Origin: Ascarosepion bandense
Lineage: Eukaryota; Mollusca; Cephalopoda; Sepiida; Sepiidae
DNA length: 64,000 nt
Reading direction: 5' to 3'
NCBI GenBank assembly: GCA_037127315.1
Contig: JBBBDQ010000227.1
Span: forward strand, 57,501 to 121,500
Under the pieces are notes generated by a model. That model was not told the origin of the DNA. It saw only the letters and a list, made by a program, of their open reading frames with translations, and did not search any database. A program made the translations under genes and the position numbers. Numbering within the stretch: the stretch's first letter is position 1; the number at the start of each line of letters is the position of its first letter. Positions 21,334 to 33,159 of this stretch are shown piece after piece.

Positions 21334-21783
21334 GGCTTACGGCCTATCACATTGAATACACCGGTTCTCGCTCGATCAGCAAAGTTAAGCAACGTTGAGC
21401 CTGGTCAGTACTTAGATGGGTGACCGCTTGGGAATACCAGGTGCTGTAAGCGTTTAGTGACGGATGTGCGTTGTCGTGCAGTATATGCAATATCGGCTCG
21501 GAAAGCGAAATCGGCTCACCGATTTCGAATTCCAGTTGAATACCCTGCATTCACTTAAGCACTGGTACCCTTGGGAATGGTATTAATCCGTCCCTTCCCT
21601 CCAGTTATGGGTTAAATAACAAGGGTAGGACTTGGGGACCCTGCCCTTAAAAACAAATCCCAATGAATCTTGATACTCGAAAAGAAAAACGTAAAAATAA
21701 AATAACCTTAACCAAAAATCATAGATTATGACCTTAAATGATCCCATAAGGATTGATAGGTCGTTAAACCTCGAAACAAACAA
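21334..21783 (+). mobile_element. 5S+tRNA composite SINE (S4), 13-bp target duplication
   Basis: A 450-bp unit lies between exact copies of actcattggacga (21,321-21,333 and 21,784-21,796). It has three parts. First is a 5S rRNA-like head at 21,335-21,452. Next is an S1-type tRNA head and body at about 21,463-21,621. Last is a tail region with ggggaccctgcccttaaaaa, ending aaacaaacaa. The target duplication encloses all three parts, so they moved together as one transcript. The tail block resembles part of the 5S SINE at 14.2 kb. Two pol III internal promoters sit in series. Confidence 0.85.
21335..21452 (+). rRNA. 5S rRNA-like head (retroposed, not a working gene)
   Basis: Full-length 118-nt 5S-like sequence. 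The two ends can still form helix I (gcttacggc with gctgtaagc, one G-U pair). Blocks gttaagcaacgttgagcctg and cgcttgggaataccaggtg are intact. Changes in the ccgatcaccgaag region (here tcgatcagcaaag) and its place at the head of a retroposed unit argue that it is a SINE promoter and not an rRNA gene. Confidence 0.75.
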
Positions 21784-21900
21784 ACTCATTGGACGACACA
21801 TTATACTGACGTGTTTCACCACAACTTCCTTTAGTTAGACCAAGCTGCTAGATATATTACACAATCTACGAAACTGACCCGCTGACGACCACACTACAAC

Positions 21901-22209
21901 AGTCAGTCAGTCAAGTGCCATACGTGATACACGCTTGGGCGATCATGTCTCGAAAGAGACATGACTGACTGGGCAGAACGTTATCCCGCAGTAGGTTGCC
22001 ATTGCTTTCTGCGATAGACTGGCTGCCGACCAAGGCTATAGAATTCAATCTGTCCTGTTATTTAACCCATAACTGGCGAGAAGAGACGGATTAATACCTT
22101 TCCCAAGGGTATTTGCGCGTAAGTGAACGCAATGAATTCAACTGAAATTCGAACTCGGCTATCCGATTTCTCGTTCCGAGTCGATATCCACTGCACCACA
22201 ACGCACATC
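21901..22209 (-). mobile_element. tRNA-derived SINE S1, near full length
   Basis: Minus-strand S1 with 3' end at 21,901 (agtcagtcagtcaagtgcc) and head at 22,209. A short caacag occurs on each side, which may be a weak target duplication. Confidence 0.92.
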
Positions 22210-22214
22210 CCTTC

Positions 22215-23520
22215 AACAGATAATCTTCATAAAAATTATCTTATTTAGAGAGAAAGAAACATGAATGTTCTTAAATATGTTTATTACTGTGCTTAAACAC
22301 GAATAGATATGTATTTACATTAGTCAGACTATAAAACATCCGTAAACAAAACAAAATGGAGAGTGAAAAGAGAGAAAAGAAAAAGTAACACTTTAGACGG
22401 AATCCGTGCCTCTTTAAATGTTTGTTGTAGTTTGTTTCTTCAAAGTGTCACTGGAGAAAACTTTGAAATGTTTCTTTTCTCCTTGTCGATGAAAGGAAAC
22501 CAAAAGGCAACGTAATTTTACAAAAATAAAAGAAAAAGGTTCTTCATCTTGTTAATGAGAAAAGAGAAGAAAATTAAAACACACGTAAAAACAATTCCCA
22601 TGGACACAACAAACAGAATCAATTCATTTCATATAAATGAAATGGTCCCCCCCCCCGATTCCTCAGACGTTTTGTGCTTTTATACGAGTGTGATTGCGTG
22701 TTCATTTGCACAATTGTGAGTACATTTGATTGTATGTTAATGTATGTAGTCTACTAAGCGCTCACCAATAAAATATGTGTATGCTTAATTGATATGCATC
22801 TACTTACATGTTTGTTGAGCGCAATGCTTTACAGCCACATTGAAGAATCCATTGTTAAAATTATTCCGTTTATTTGGAAATTACACCACAAACGTAGGCT
22901 TATCTGATCAATTTATCTCTAATTAAAAATCAAGATGATTGATTTCCTTGCGAATATTCAAAGTAGGAATCGATTTGAAAAAAAAATCTTTAAAAGATGT
23001 TTTTCTTGCCTGATCTCTTTCTAATATTGATTAGGATTTCAGAAAATTGGCTTATCGCTTTGTTTTTATGACTTAACTAATACAGCAGTAATAATGGTTC
23101 AAACGGCACCCTAAATAGAGTTTACTGTTAATATTCTAATTTCCTCTGCTCACTTGTTGGTTTCATTTCTTCCATTTGCATTCAAGGGAGATAATCAATT
23201 GCCGAAGAGAAGACTACAACAAACGCTTCAAACCATCTTGGTTTCTTATGTTCCTATCATGAAGAAGAGAAAAAAAAATGTTTAGTCGACACACTCGCAA
23301 GCGAAACTACACACACCAGGAATGCTGATATGTGTTTCCCTAATAGGCCAAATCTAACCCAAACATTAAAATTTAATTTTTAGATTCCTTGTTGGTTGGG
23401 TCGAGATCTAGTCAGTACAAATACTTGTCTATTAAAGAAATTCTAACAAGCGCGAAATGGCATTGCTAAAAGCAGTATATAGATCGCAGATTTGTCTTTT
23501 AGACACGGGATGTCTTAGAA
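22215..23520. other. Unique-looking AT-rich stretch
   Basis: No repeat, exon or RNA recognised over 1.3 kb. It holds a short C run at about 22,648. This is one of the few stretches free of transposon traces. Confidence 0.5.
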
Positions 23521-23569
23521 ATAGGACATGTTAATGTTCTCGTTTGGGGAACTTTCTAGTCCCCAGCGA

Positions 23570-23850
23570 ATCGGTTTTCTCTTTTCCAATCTTTTCACTC
23601 TTTTCTTTATTTTTCATTTTTTTTTCTTTTTTTCAATTGGAGTAGATAGACTAAACAATCGCCCGGTTCACACTCCACCCACGTCTATTGAACAGATGAA
23701 GAAGCTCATCCCTTGTTTCCTGTTTAGGATGCGGTTTCCGGCTTTCTCTTTTCCAATCTTCTTACTCTTTACGTAGCCCCCTGCGCATCAGTGGCGTTAT
23801 CACCTTGCTTGGGGTGATATGATTAAAAAACAAAAAAAAAAAAAAAAATA
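23570..23850 (+). mobile_element. SINE S3, partial first head plus full head and LINE-W tail
   Basis: Starts with the end of one head (cggttttctcttttccaatc), then a T-rich linker, a full second head from 23,634, and the LINE-W tail ending gatatgattaaaaa. This supports a dimeric structure for the family. Confidence 0.8.
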
Positions 23851-23859
23851 TAACGCGAT

Positions 23860-24195
23860 GTAAAGCGACCGTAAGTTAACTGGACTACACACAGAGATAG
23901 CTAACAACTCCACAAAACAAAGAACTCTTTTTAAATGTGTCTCAGTTTTTCGTACGGACTTTGCACACACGTACGTACGAAAAATATCGGGTTCACACTA
24001 CATGTATCCCTTTTATATTCTTTTTACTATATACTTTACTGTCACTAATAATCGTAACATATCCTTTTATACTGAACAAGCGGTCAAAACGTAGATCAAA
24101 CGTAGATTGTTATCATGACAAATCATTCTTAGTTTTATAACTATGAGTATCACAGACTATGTTAGAGAGTCAGGTTAAGCGAAGCCACTGCATAT
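23860..24195. other. Nothing recognised
   Basis: Spacer between S3 and R1 without a recognisable feature. Confidence 0.5.
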
Positions 24196-24200
24196 TATAT

Positions 24201-24588
24201 ACTAGCAGTATAGCCCGGCGTTGCTCGGATGTAATGAAAGCTTTAAAACTAATCCATGGTCCTGGAGCTCAGACTATTTGGACGTTGGCACGAAAGACTA
24301 AAAACCAATAGGTGTTCCCAGTTAAAGCGAAACCGTAGACTGAAAGAAAAATGAATGGATGTAAGTCAAATTTTGATTTCCTGGTATCTATATTAAAGAT
24401 GTTTTTTTCGTCGTAAACTAAAATTTGAAGGCTAAATAAGTCCTCTGAGTAAATGGTATCATGGCTGAGACAAAGAACTACAATTATACATACTTAGAGC
24501 CAAACCCGAAGCAAAAGCTAAAATAAAAGGGCTGAAAAAAAAATACAGACATACAGGGAGATAAACAGACACACACACAAACATCTTG

Positions 24589-24631
<43 letters not shown>

Positions 24632-24933
24632 CGATTTTCTGCACTATTGTAAGAACTGCAACTTTGAAACTTCTGAATATCGTTTCTTATGTCTTTGTCT
24701 CTAAGTATCAAATTTGATTAAAATCGGACCACTCCTATAACCCGATTTTTTTTTATTATCGATTTTCGATATTTATCGGGGGTACCTCGACACAAAACCT
24801 AACTAAGAACACTCGCAGAAGCTTATAGTACAAAGTGTGTAAATTTTCAAGAAAATCGGTTTAGCCTTTTCGGAGTCTATAGGTAACGGACACACACAGA
24901 GACAAAGTTCCATTTATAAATAAGTTTAGATAG
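24201..24933 (+). mobile_element. Interspersed repeat R1, most complete plus-strand copy
   Basis: Contains all R1 blocks in order, with an internal (TA)n of about 36 nt at 24,594-24,629. Starts actagcagtatagcccggcg and ends ttataaataagtttagata. Confidence 0.85.
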
Positions 24934-25088
24934 CTACGACTCTAAATTCCAGACTAATATCACGGGGAAAATGGTTAATAAAGAAAGAAATATCTATTTT
25001 ACTATACCTTTGTTAATGTCATTACACGCGTGTCAACGTTCACTTTTCAACAACCTCAATCAGATTCAGTAAACGGCTAATAACAATT

Positions 25089-25280
25089 CAGTAAGTGCCA
25101 TACGTGATACACGCTTGGGCGATCATGTCTCGAAAGAGACATGACTGAAAGGAATAGACGGATTAATACCTTTCCCAGGGGTATTTGCGCGTAAGTGAAT
25201 GCAATGAATTCGGCTGGAATTCGAACTCGGCTCCCCGATTTCTCGTTCCGAGCCGATATCCAATGCACCACAACGCACAT
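25089..25280 (-). mobile_element. S1 SINE with internal deletion, 12-bp target duplication
   Basis: Flanked by ctaataacaatt at 25,077-25,088 and 25,281-25,292. The middle, between tgactga and aaggaatagacgg, is missing: about 120 nt (the accgcag and gattgggtt blocks). Because the target duplication is intact, the deletion could have happened in the source RNA or after insertion. Confidence 0.92.
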
Positions 25281-25294
25281 CTAATAACAATTAG

Positions 25295-25555
25295 TTGCCT
25301 AAAATAAGTATAAAGTAAATTTTTTTTCTTGCTTGACAATTTTTTTAAAACAGAAATGCAACAGGAATTATAGAAAATATATTTTAGGGGAACATTTTTC
25401 TGTGAAAATTACTTTTTCAAAACAGATCAGAAGATTAATAATGAAAGTGAAATTATAGACTTACAGCGAAGGCTTCAAAATGACAATTGTTACTATCAAA
25501 AGTAATACACATACCAGAGAAGAGGTTCTTATTGAGTTGCAACACCACACCCATC
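25295..25555. other. Nothing recognised
   Basis: AT-rich spacer. Confidence 0.5.
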
Positions 25556-25559
25556 CAGT

Positions 25560-25905
25560 GTTGCACACAGATTGTTACTTGGGTGTTAAGGTTTCAAGGT
25601 CGTTAAGTGTACATGGGTCTTGACGATTGGGGCAAACTAGAACATGTTCCATAGTTTGTGGTTGCTTGCATCGGTAGCATATCTCCGTTTCTGAAGGTTA
25701 GCTCTGTAGCAACCGACAGCTGTTCGGGGGCAATAAGGCAGAACCAGAAGGCCAGCCATCAGTAAAGCCAGAAATTCTGTAGCGCTGAGAGCCTGTGTTC
25801 CACATTGTTAAGGTGACTGCACCACAGGGACAGGATCTATGTTCTTCAGTGATATGGTTGAGTGTAAAAATATTGTGTTTTGAATTGAACCTCTTTGTCA
25901 GTGAT
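25560..25905 (-). pseudogene. Possible LINE C-terminal zinc-knuckle relic
   Basis: On the minus strand one frame reads CYRCKQPQTMEHVLVCPNRQ. It has a C-x2-C-x8-H-x4-C spacing like that found at the C-termini of some non-LTR reverse transcriptases. Upstream text is broken by stops. It is different from LINE-R and LINE-W. The family assignment is a guess. Confidence 0.35.
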
Positions 25906-26879
25906 TCTCAGCCGTGGAGTGGATGACTAGGGTCAATTTCCTGAAAAGAGGTACACACTCACTTTCGCCAAGAACAACTTCTTTTATGTTGAAACCTTCA
26001 CAATGACCATGCATAACAAATCTTAGGCCTTCACACAAAATAGTCTGGCCTCGTCGTGGTGAAAATACAAAAATTAAAACAATTCAAACTCACAAATTAG
26101 CTACTAAAGTTTTGCTTTAATCAGCTTTTCATGTTGCTCGGAAAAAAAAAAAAAAAAAGAAAAGAAGATCGTAACATTTCCTCAAAACATATTGACTGCA
26201 TCGTTAGGTGCCATAAATCTGCATATTAGTTTTTCTTATAAGAAAGCACGATAGAATAATTGATAATGGCTAGAGTTAATTATATGCTAATACCCTAGGG
26301 ATGAATTCTCTTCTCCAGGTATGACTGGGTCATTTTGCCTTGGTTGACGACAAGTATATGTGAGTGAGTGAGTGAGTGTGAGAGAGACAGAGAAATTCAA
26401 ACCGGTCTTTCTCAAGCTCCAGTACACGTGCCACGCCTAGGACCTTTGGATTAAGGGATTTGTGATCTTGATAATCAAATATTTTAGTACGGAAGGCGAC
26501 AAAAGTTACATTCATATATGTCTGCACCCTACATATTTAATAATTTATTCTGTTACTTAAACACGCATATAGACAAACTACATTATTTTTTCCATTGCTA
26601 AATTAAATGTGTTTCAACTTGAGGTTTCTTTTCAAATGCACTAAGCACACAAAATGTCCTGTTTGGTCAGTGGAGAGTAATGTCACCACTTATATCGAGG
26701 TGAAGAGAAAGTAAGTAGAAGAAATAAGATTAGATAATTAGAGAAAGAATGAAACAGAAACGCAAAAACAGTTGTGTTGAGAGTTAAAAAAATTAAAAGT
26801 GGGACAACTAGAGAGAGAGATGGAAAGAAAGATAGAAGATGCAAACGAGAAAGAATGAAAAAGAGAGAGAGAAAGAAAA

Positions 26880-26880
<1 letters not shown>
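25906..26880. other. Nothing recognised
   Basis: Spacer with a short GTGA run at about 26,357-26,385. The last 180 nt are increasingly purine-rich towards the satellite. Confidence 0.5.

Positions 26881-26883
<3 letters not shown>

Positions 26884-26923
<40 letters not shown>
26884..26923. repeat. (TA)n microsatellite
   Basis: About 40 nt of TA just outside the satellite array. Confidence 0.95.
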
Positions 26924-26924
<1 letters not shown>

Positions 26925-26989
26925 AGAGAGAGCAGAGTAGGAAAGAGAGAAATAGAGAAAAAGGAAACCAGAGGAAAGACAAGAGAGAA

Positions 26990-27587
26990 TGAGGAAGAGA
27001 CCACTGAGGTCCGGTAACGCGACAGAGAGAGACCACCGAGGTCTGGCAACGCGACAGAGAGAGAGAGAGAGAGAGAGACCACCGAGGTCCGGCAACGCGA
27101 CAGAGAGAGAGAGAGAGAGAGACCACTGAGTGTCCGGCAACGCGACAGAGAGAGAGAGAGAGAGACCACCGAGACCCGGCAACGCGACAGAGAGAGAGAG
27201 AGAGAGAGAGACCACCGAGGTCCGGCAACGCGACAGAGAGAGAGAGAGAGAGACCACCGAGGTCCGGCAACGCGACAGAGAGAGAGAGAGAGAGACCACT
27301 GAGGTCCGGCAACGCGACAGAGAGAGAGAGAGAGAGAGAGAGACCACCGAGGTCCGGCAACGCGACAGAGAGAGAGAGAGAGAGAGAGACCACCGAGGTC
27401 CGGCAACGCGACAGAGAGAGAGAGAGAGAGAGAGACCACCGAGTCCGGCAACGCGACAGAGAGAGAGAGAGAGAGAGACCACTGAGGTCCGGCACCAGAC
27501 AGAGAGAGAGAGAGAGAGAGACCACTGAGGTCCGGCAACGCGACAGAGAGAGAGAGAGAGAGAGAGACCACACTGAGGTCCGGCAAC

Positions 27588-27627
<40 letters not shown>

Positions 27628-29641
27628 ACCGAGGTCCGGCAACGCGACAGAGAGAGAGAGAGAGAGGGACTGCGACCGAGGTCCGTGTGCAACGCGACAG
27701 AGAGAGAGAGAGAGAGAGACCACTGAGGTCCGGGTGCAACGCGACAGAGAGAGAGAGAGAGAGAGACCACCGAGGTCCGGCAACGCGACAGAGAGAGAGA
27801 GACCACTGAGGTCCGGCAACGCGACAGAGAGAGAGAGACCACTGAGGTCTCGGCAACGCGACAGAGAGAGAGAGAGAGACCACTGAGAACCAGCAACGCG
27901 ACAGAGAGAGAGAGAGACCACCGAGGTCCAGCAACGCGACAGAGAGAGAGAGAGAGACCACCGAGGTCCGGCAACGCGACAGAGAGAGAGAGACCACCGT
28001 GAGGTCTCGGCAACGCGACAGAGAGAGAGAGAGACCACGAGGTCCGGCAACGCGACAGAGAGAGAGAGAGAGAGACCACTGAGGTCCGGCAACGCGACAG
28101 AGAGAGAGAGACCACCGAGGTCCGGCAACGCGACAGAGAGAGAGAGACCACTGAGGTCCGGCAACGCGACAGAGAGAGAGAGAGACCACTGAGGTCCAGC
28201 AACGCGACAGAGAGAGAGAGAGACCATCGAGGTCCAGCAACGCGACAGAGAGAGAGAGACCATCGAGTCCGGCAACGCGACAGAGAGAGAGAGAGAGAGA
28301 GACCACCGAGGTCCGGCAACGCGACAGAGAGAGAGAGAGAGAGAGACCACCGAGGTCCGGCAACGCGACAGAGAGAGAGAGAGAGAGACCACGAGGTCCG
28401 GCAACGCGACAGAGAGAGAGAGACCACCGAGGTCCGGCAACGCGACAGAGAGAGAGAGACCCCACTGAGGTCTTGCAACGCGACAGAGAGAGAGAGAGAG
28501 ACCACTGAGGTCCGGCAACGCGACAGAGAGAGAGAGAGACCACCGAGGTCCAGCAACGCGACAGAGAGAGAGAGAGAGAGACCACCAGGTCCAGCAACGC
28601 ATAGAGAGAGAGAGAGACCACCGAGGTCCAGCAACGCGACAGAGAGAGAGACCACCGAGGTCCGGCAACGCGACAGAGAGAGAGAGACCACTGAGGTCCG
28701 GCAACGCGACAGAGAGAGAGAGAGAGACCACCGAGGTCCGGCAACGCGACAGAGAGAGAGAGAGAGAGAGAGACCACCGAGGTCCGGCAACGCGACAGAG
28801 AGAGAGACCACTGAGGCTCCGGCAACGCGACAGAGAGAGAGAGACCACTGAGGTCCGGCAACGCGACAGAGAGAGAGAGACCACCGAGGTCTGGGCAACG
28901 CGACAGAGAGAGAGAGAGACCACCGAGGTCCAGCAACGCGACAGAGAGAGAGAGAGACCACCGAGGTCCAGCAACGCGACAGAGAGAGAGAGACCACTGA
29001 GGTCCGGCAACGCGACAGAGAGAGAGAGACCACCGAGAGGTCCGGCAACGCGACAGAGAGAGAGAGAGAGACCACTGAGGTCCGGCAACGCGACAGAGAG
29101 AGAGAGAGACCGCTGAGGTCCGGCAACGCGACAGAGAGAGAGAGAGAGAGAGAGAGACCACCGAGGTCCGGCAACGCGCGAGAGAGAGAGAGAGACAGAG
29201 AGAGAGAGACCACTGAGGTCCGGCAACGCGACAGAGAGAGAGAGACCACTGAGGTCCGGCAACGCGAGAGAGAGAGAGAGAGAGAGAGACCGCTGAGGTT
29301 CGGCAACGCGAGAGAGAGAGAGAGAGAGACCGCTGAGGTCCGGCAAAGCGATCGAGAGAGAGAGAGAGACCGCTGAGGTCCGGCAAAGCGATCCGCGAGG
29401 TCCGGAAAGCGAGAGAGAGAGAGAGAGAGAGAGAGACCGCTGAGGTTCGGCAACGCGAGAGAGAGAGAGAGAGACCGCTGAGGTCCGGCAAAGCGATCGA
29501 GAGAGAGAGAGACCGCTGAGGTCCGGCAAAGCGATCGAGAGAGAGAGAGACCGCTGAGGTCCGGCAAAGCGATCGAGAGAGAGAGAGACCGCTGAGGTCC
29601 GGCAAAGCGATCGAGAGAGAGAGCGAGGTCCGGCAAACGAC

Positions 29642-29673
<32 letters not shown>

Positions 29674-29696
29674 CACCGCTGAGGTCCGGCAAAGCG

Positions 29697-29731
<35 letters not shown>

Positions 29732-29750
29732 GCTGAGTTCCGGCAAAGCG

Positions 29751-29786
<36 letters not shown>

Positions 29787-29804
29787 CTGAGGTTCAGCAA
29801 AGCG

Positions 29805-29838
<34 letters not shown>

Positions 29839-30545
29839 CTGAGGTCCAGCAAAGCGATCGAGAGAGAGAGAGAGACCGCTGAGGTCCAGCAAAGCGATAG
29901 AGAGAGAGAGAGAGAGACCGCTGAGGTCCAGCAAAGCGATCGAGAGAGAGAGAGAGAGAGAGACCGCTGAGGTCCAGCAAAGCGATCGAGAGAGAGAGAG
30001 AGAGAGAGAGAGACCGCTGAGGTCCAGCAAAGCGATCGAGAGAGAGAGACAGAAAATACAGCAAAGCGATCGAGAGAGAGAGAGAGAGAGACAGAAAATA
30101 CAGCAAAGCGATCGAGAGAGAGAGAGAGAGAGAGAGACAGAAAATACAGCAAAGCGAGCGAGAGAGAGAGACAGAAAATACAGCAAAGCGAGCGAGAGAG
30201 AGAGACAGAAAATACAGCAAAGCGAGCGAGCGAGAGAGAGAGACAGAGAAAATACAGCAAAGCGAGCGAGCGAGAGAGAGAGACAGAGAAAATACAGCAA
30301 AGCGAGCGAGAGAGAGAGAGAGAGAGACAGAGAAAATACAGCAAAGCGAGCGAGAGAGAGAGAGAGAGAAAATACAGCAAAGCGAGCGAGAGAGAGAGAG
30401 ACAGAGAAAATACAGCAAAGCGAGCGAGAGAGAGAGACAGAGAAAATACAGCAAAGCGAGCGAGTGAGAGAGAGACAGAGAAAATACAGCAAAGCGAACG
30501 AGAGAGAGAGAGACAGAGAAAATACAGCAAAGCGAGAGAGACAAC
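26990..30545. repeat. GA-rich satellite array with three monomer types
   Basis: Tandem array of 3.5 kb. Type A (about 27.0-29.3 kb, around 60 copies) has core gaccaccgaggtccggcaac followed by gcgaca and a GA tract of variable length. Type B (about 29.29-30.05 kb, around 18 copies) has accgctgaggtcc-gcaaagcgatc plus GA. Type C (about 30.05-30.54 kb, 13 copies) has acagaaaatacagcaaagcga plus GA. Each type is a variant of its neighbour and the order is A to B to C along the plus strand. The C-strand has no stop codon in any frame, which creates three overlapping open frames of 1015-1299 codons rich in Ser and Leu. Those are not credible genes. Confidence 0.95.
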
Positions 30546-30549
30546 GAAA

Positions 30550-31955
30550 AAAAGAACGATAAAAACAGGCGAGAGAGTGTGAAAAACCGAAAAGAGACCC
30601 CAAGATAACCTAATGTGACAATAAACGAAATAGAAAATAAATAAATAAATAAATAAAAGGAAATCGAAAGGGAATGAAGTTACTGAAATGTTAATAACAG
30701 TTTTCAAATCCGTTGTTTTGAAGTTGTTGTTCTTTATTCAGATTTCTTGTCCTTAGCTCCCGCCCCGGAAAAGGGTGTTTCTCACTTTTCATAAACGTGA
30801 GTAGATGACCATTTTTGACCTCTGTGGCGATCTCGATACGTTCTAACAACAAGTAAGAATAAAAGAAAAGAAAGAATAGTAAAGAAAAGTCGAGACTTCA
30901 TTGTCAGTGGATAGATTTTTACAGCCAAAGAAACAGCAGTGACCTACTTTCAAAACAGAAAAAAGAAACTTGAGTTTCTTTTCCACCTTCTTTAATTTGG
31001 TATAAAATATATTTGAGAAATTATAGTTTTGGCAAAAATGATTTCATTAAGAGAAGAAAAAAAAAAACTAAAAAACGACTCCGACATCCATAACGGAGGT
31101 AATTCGATAATTCAAAATGTTTTGTATGGTTAATATTGGCAGTGATTTATCATCATTAATTTTTATAATTATTATTTGTGAAAAAATTCGAGGACTACAC
31201 AAGGAAAGTGAAATGGAAGCTTGTGTTAGCCACAAGTTGCAATAAATCTGACAACAGGACGAATGCGAAATCAGAAATCTCAAAATCAAAAATGGGATGG
31301 CGATGATATCACCTCTTGTACCACCAACAAAAGCAATTGCTGACAAATTAATATGGACATGGTTATGGAGAAATAATGCGAAAAGGAAAACTGAATCTTA
31401 TTAACAGCATTTCTGAACTATTCTATAAAAAAAATTATTTTGAGGCCAATAAATAAATAATATCAACTAGGCAGATATAATGAAAACATCAATCACATAC
31501 AATGACGCTCCGGAAGTTATACCTGCTGTTTATTTCCACGGATATAGAGGGAACAATAAACAGCGCTGGATAGAGCAAGTTTTCCAGCACAAAACAGAGT
31601 CACCATAATTTGCCATTTTAATTTTGTAGGTTGACAGCTGTTCAGAATTGCCTGGAATGTGACCTTTCACACATCTTGCTGTCGCCACTGCTGAAACGCA
31701 TTACCTCTGTTTACATCCACTGATTGGTTTCCATATAAGTTAAACAAAGGTTGAACGACGTCAATGACACATCGTTTCTAAAGCCTTTTACTCTCAAACG
31801 ACATTTCGTCAGACTGTTGCACCGCTAATGTCCGCCCTTAAACGTCAGGAGTCAACAATAAAATAGATGGAATTAATTGAGGGGTCTTCATAAATAAAGG
31901 GCTGAAAATAGATAACTGTTGGAAATAATTCATTGCAAGCCTAGCTTTTTTGGGG
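30550..31955. other. Unique-looking AT-rich stretch
   Basis: No transposon or coding match recognised over 1.4 kb. A small open frame on the minus strand at 31,068-31,346 shows no domain I know. Confidence 0.5.
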
Positions 31956-31965
31956 TATGTATCAT

Positions 31966-32262
31966 GGGCATTGTAGTGCAGTGAATATCGATTCAGAATG
32001 ACAAATCAGAAAACCGAATTCCAGTTGAATCCGTTGTATTCACTTACGCACAAATACTCTTGGGAATGGTATTAATCCGTCACTTCCCTCCAGTTATGGG
32101 TTAAATAATAGGACAGATCGGGTTCTATAGCCTTGGCTAGCAACCAGTCTACCGCAGAAAGCAATGGCAACCTACTGCGGGATAATCTGTCCAGTCAGTC
32201 ATGTCTCTTTCGGGACATGATCGCTCAAAGCGTGTATCACGCATGGCACTTAAGTGACTGAT
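31966..32262 (+). mobile_element. tRNA-derived SINE S1, diverged
   Basis: Head cattgtagtgcagtgaatat, middle actcttgggaatggtatta, 3' end ggcacttaagtgactg. Part of the head (the gagccgagtt region) is lost. Confidence 0.88.
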
Positions 32263-32271
32263 AATGAGCGT

Positions 32272-32400
32272 TAGACAATAGTGAGCTAGTCTGCTTAGTA
32301 GTGAGTTCGATCCTCACTTCTGGTAAACAATTGCTATGTGTTCAGACCTGAATCTAAATGGACTTTGGAAATTTAAAATGATCTCTCAATCTATGTCTGA
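32272..32400 (+). mobile_element. tRNA-like SINE S2, partial head
   Basis: agtagtgagttcgatcctcac is the T-arm and B box of the S2 family (compare 42,410-42,492). The upstream part is shortened. The downstream text partly follows other S2 bodies. Confidence 0.6.
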
Positions 32401-32560
32401 ACATCAAGTGTAATCCTAGGAAAACAAAATTTGTTAAAAACAGAAAAGCTGAAAAATAGCTGAATTATGTCTATGAACTAAAAAAGAACAGTGTCAGAAG
32501 AGCCTTGCAAGAAGGTCAAAACAGTTTATGTTCGTGATACATTTTAATTTTAATCATTTT

Positions 32561-33156
32561 TAAATACCTAGGATGTGTTCCAACAGACGGAAAGTGCGAT
32601 ACAGAGATCCGAAGGCGAATTGGCATGGCTAAGGACGCCTTGCAGAAGTTGAGTAGAGTATTAAGAGACAGGAAAATTTCACTACAAACAAAGAAAAGAG
32701 TACTGAAATGCTATGTGATTTCAGTTCTTCAATATGGCAGTGAATGCTGGAAAATATAATCAAAGATGAAGGAAAAAACTTGAAGAAACTGAAATGTGGT
32801 TCTACAGAAGGATGCTGCGGATATCATGGATCGAGCATGTAAGCAATGATGAGGTTTTGGAAAGAATGGGAACGAAAAGGAAATTAATACCGAGCATCAG
32901 GAAAAGGCAACTAAAGTTCCTGGGACATGCAATGAGGAAGGGGGGCTTGGAGAACCTGATACTAACAGGCCGGATAGAAGGAAAAAGAGATAGAGGAAAA
33001 CAGCGGATAATATATTTGATGGGTCTGAACAGGTGGATGACAGAACGGGGAGTGCGTGGTGTAACAGGAGAAAGAGTGCTAAGAGCCATCAATGATAGTG
33101 AAATGTGGAAAGCCTCGATCGCCTACGTCCTGAAGGGACAAGGCATATTGAAAAAG
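32561..33156 (+). pseudogene. LINE-R (RTE-like) C-terminus, best open copy
   Basis: KYLGCVPTDGKCDTEIRRRI and AKDALQKLSRVLRDRKISLQ precede a frame break at 32,758-32,790. The frame is then open from 32,794 to 33,177: MWFYRRMLRISWIEHVSNDE, the RKRQLKFLGHAMRKGGLENL segment, then GVTGERVLRAINDSEMWKAS and IAYVLKGQGI. It contains no polymerase active site. The 3' end is shared with the other LINE-R copies, so 5' truncation is the rule here. Confidence 0.88.
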
Positions 33157-33159
33157 AAC

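Noticed and set aside
21335..21452. Functional 5S rRNA gene
   Set aside because: It heads a retroposed unit bounded by a target duplication and has changes in the normally invariant ccgatcaccgaag region.
27130..27528. 132-codon plus-strand frame in the satellite
   Set aside because: It is the opposite-strand artefact of the same array (ERERE/TTEVRQRD repeats).
26683..30707. Giant Ser/Leu-rich open frames on the minus strand as protein genes
   Set aside because: Three frames are open at the same time because the C/T-rich satellite strand contains no stop triplets. Frame content shifts with each indel between monomers, with no conserved frame.
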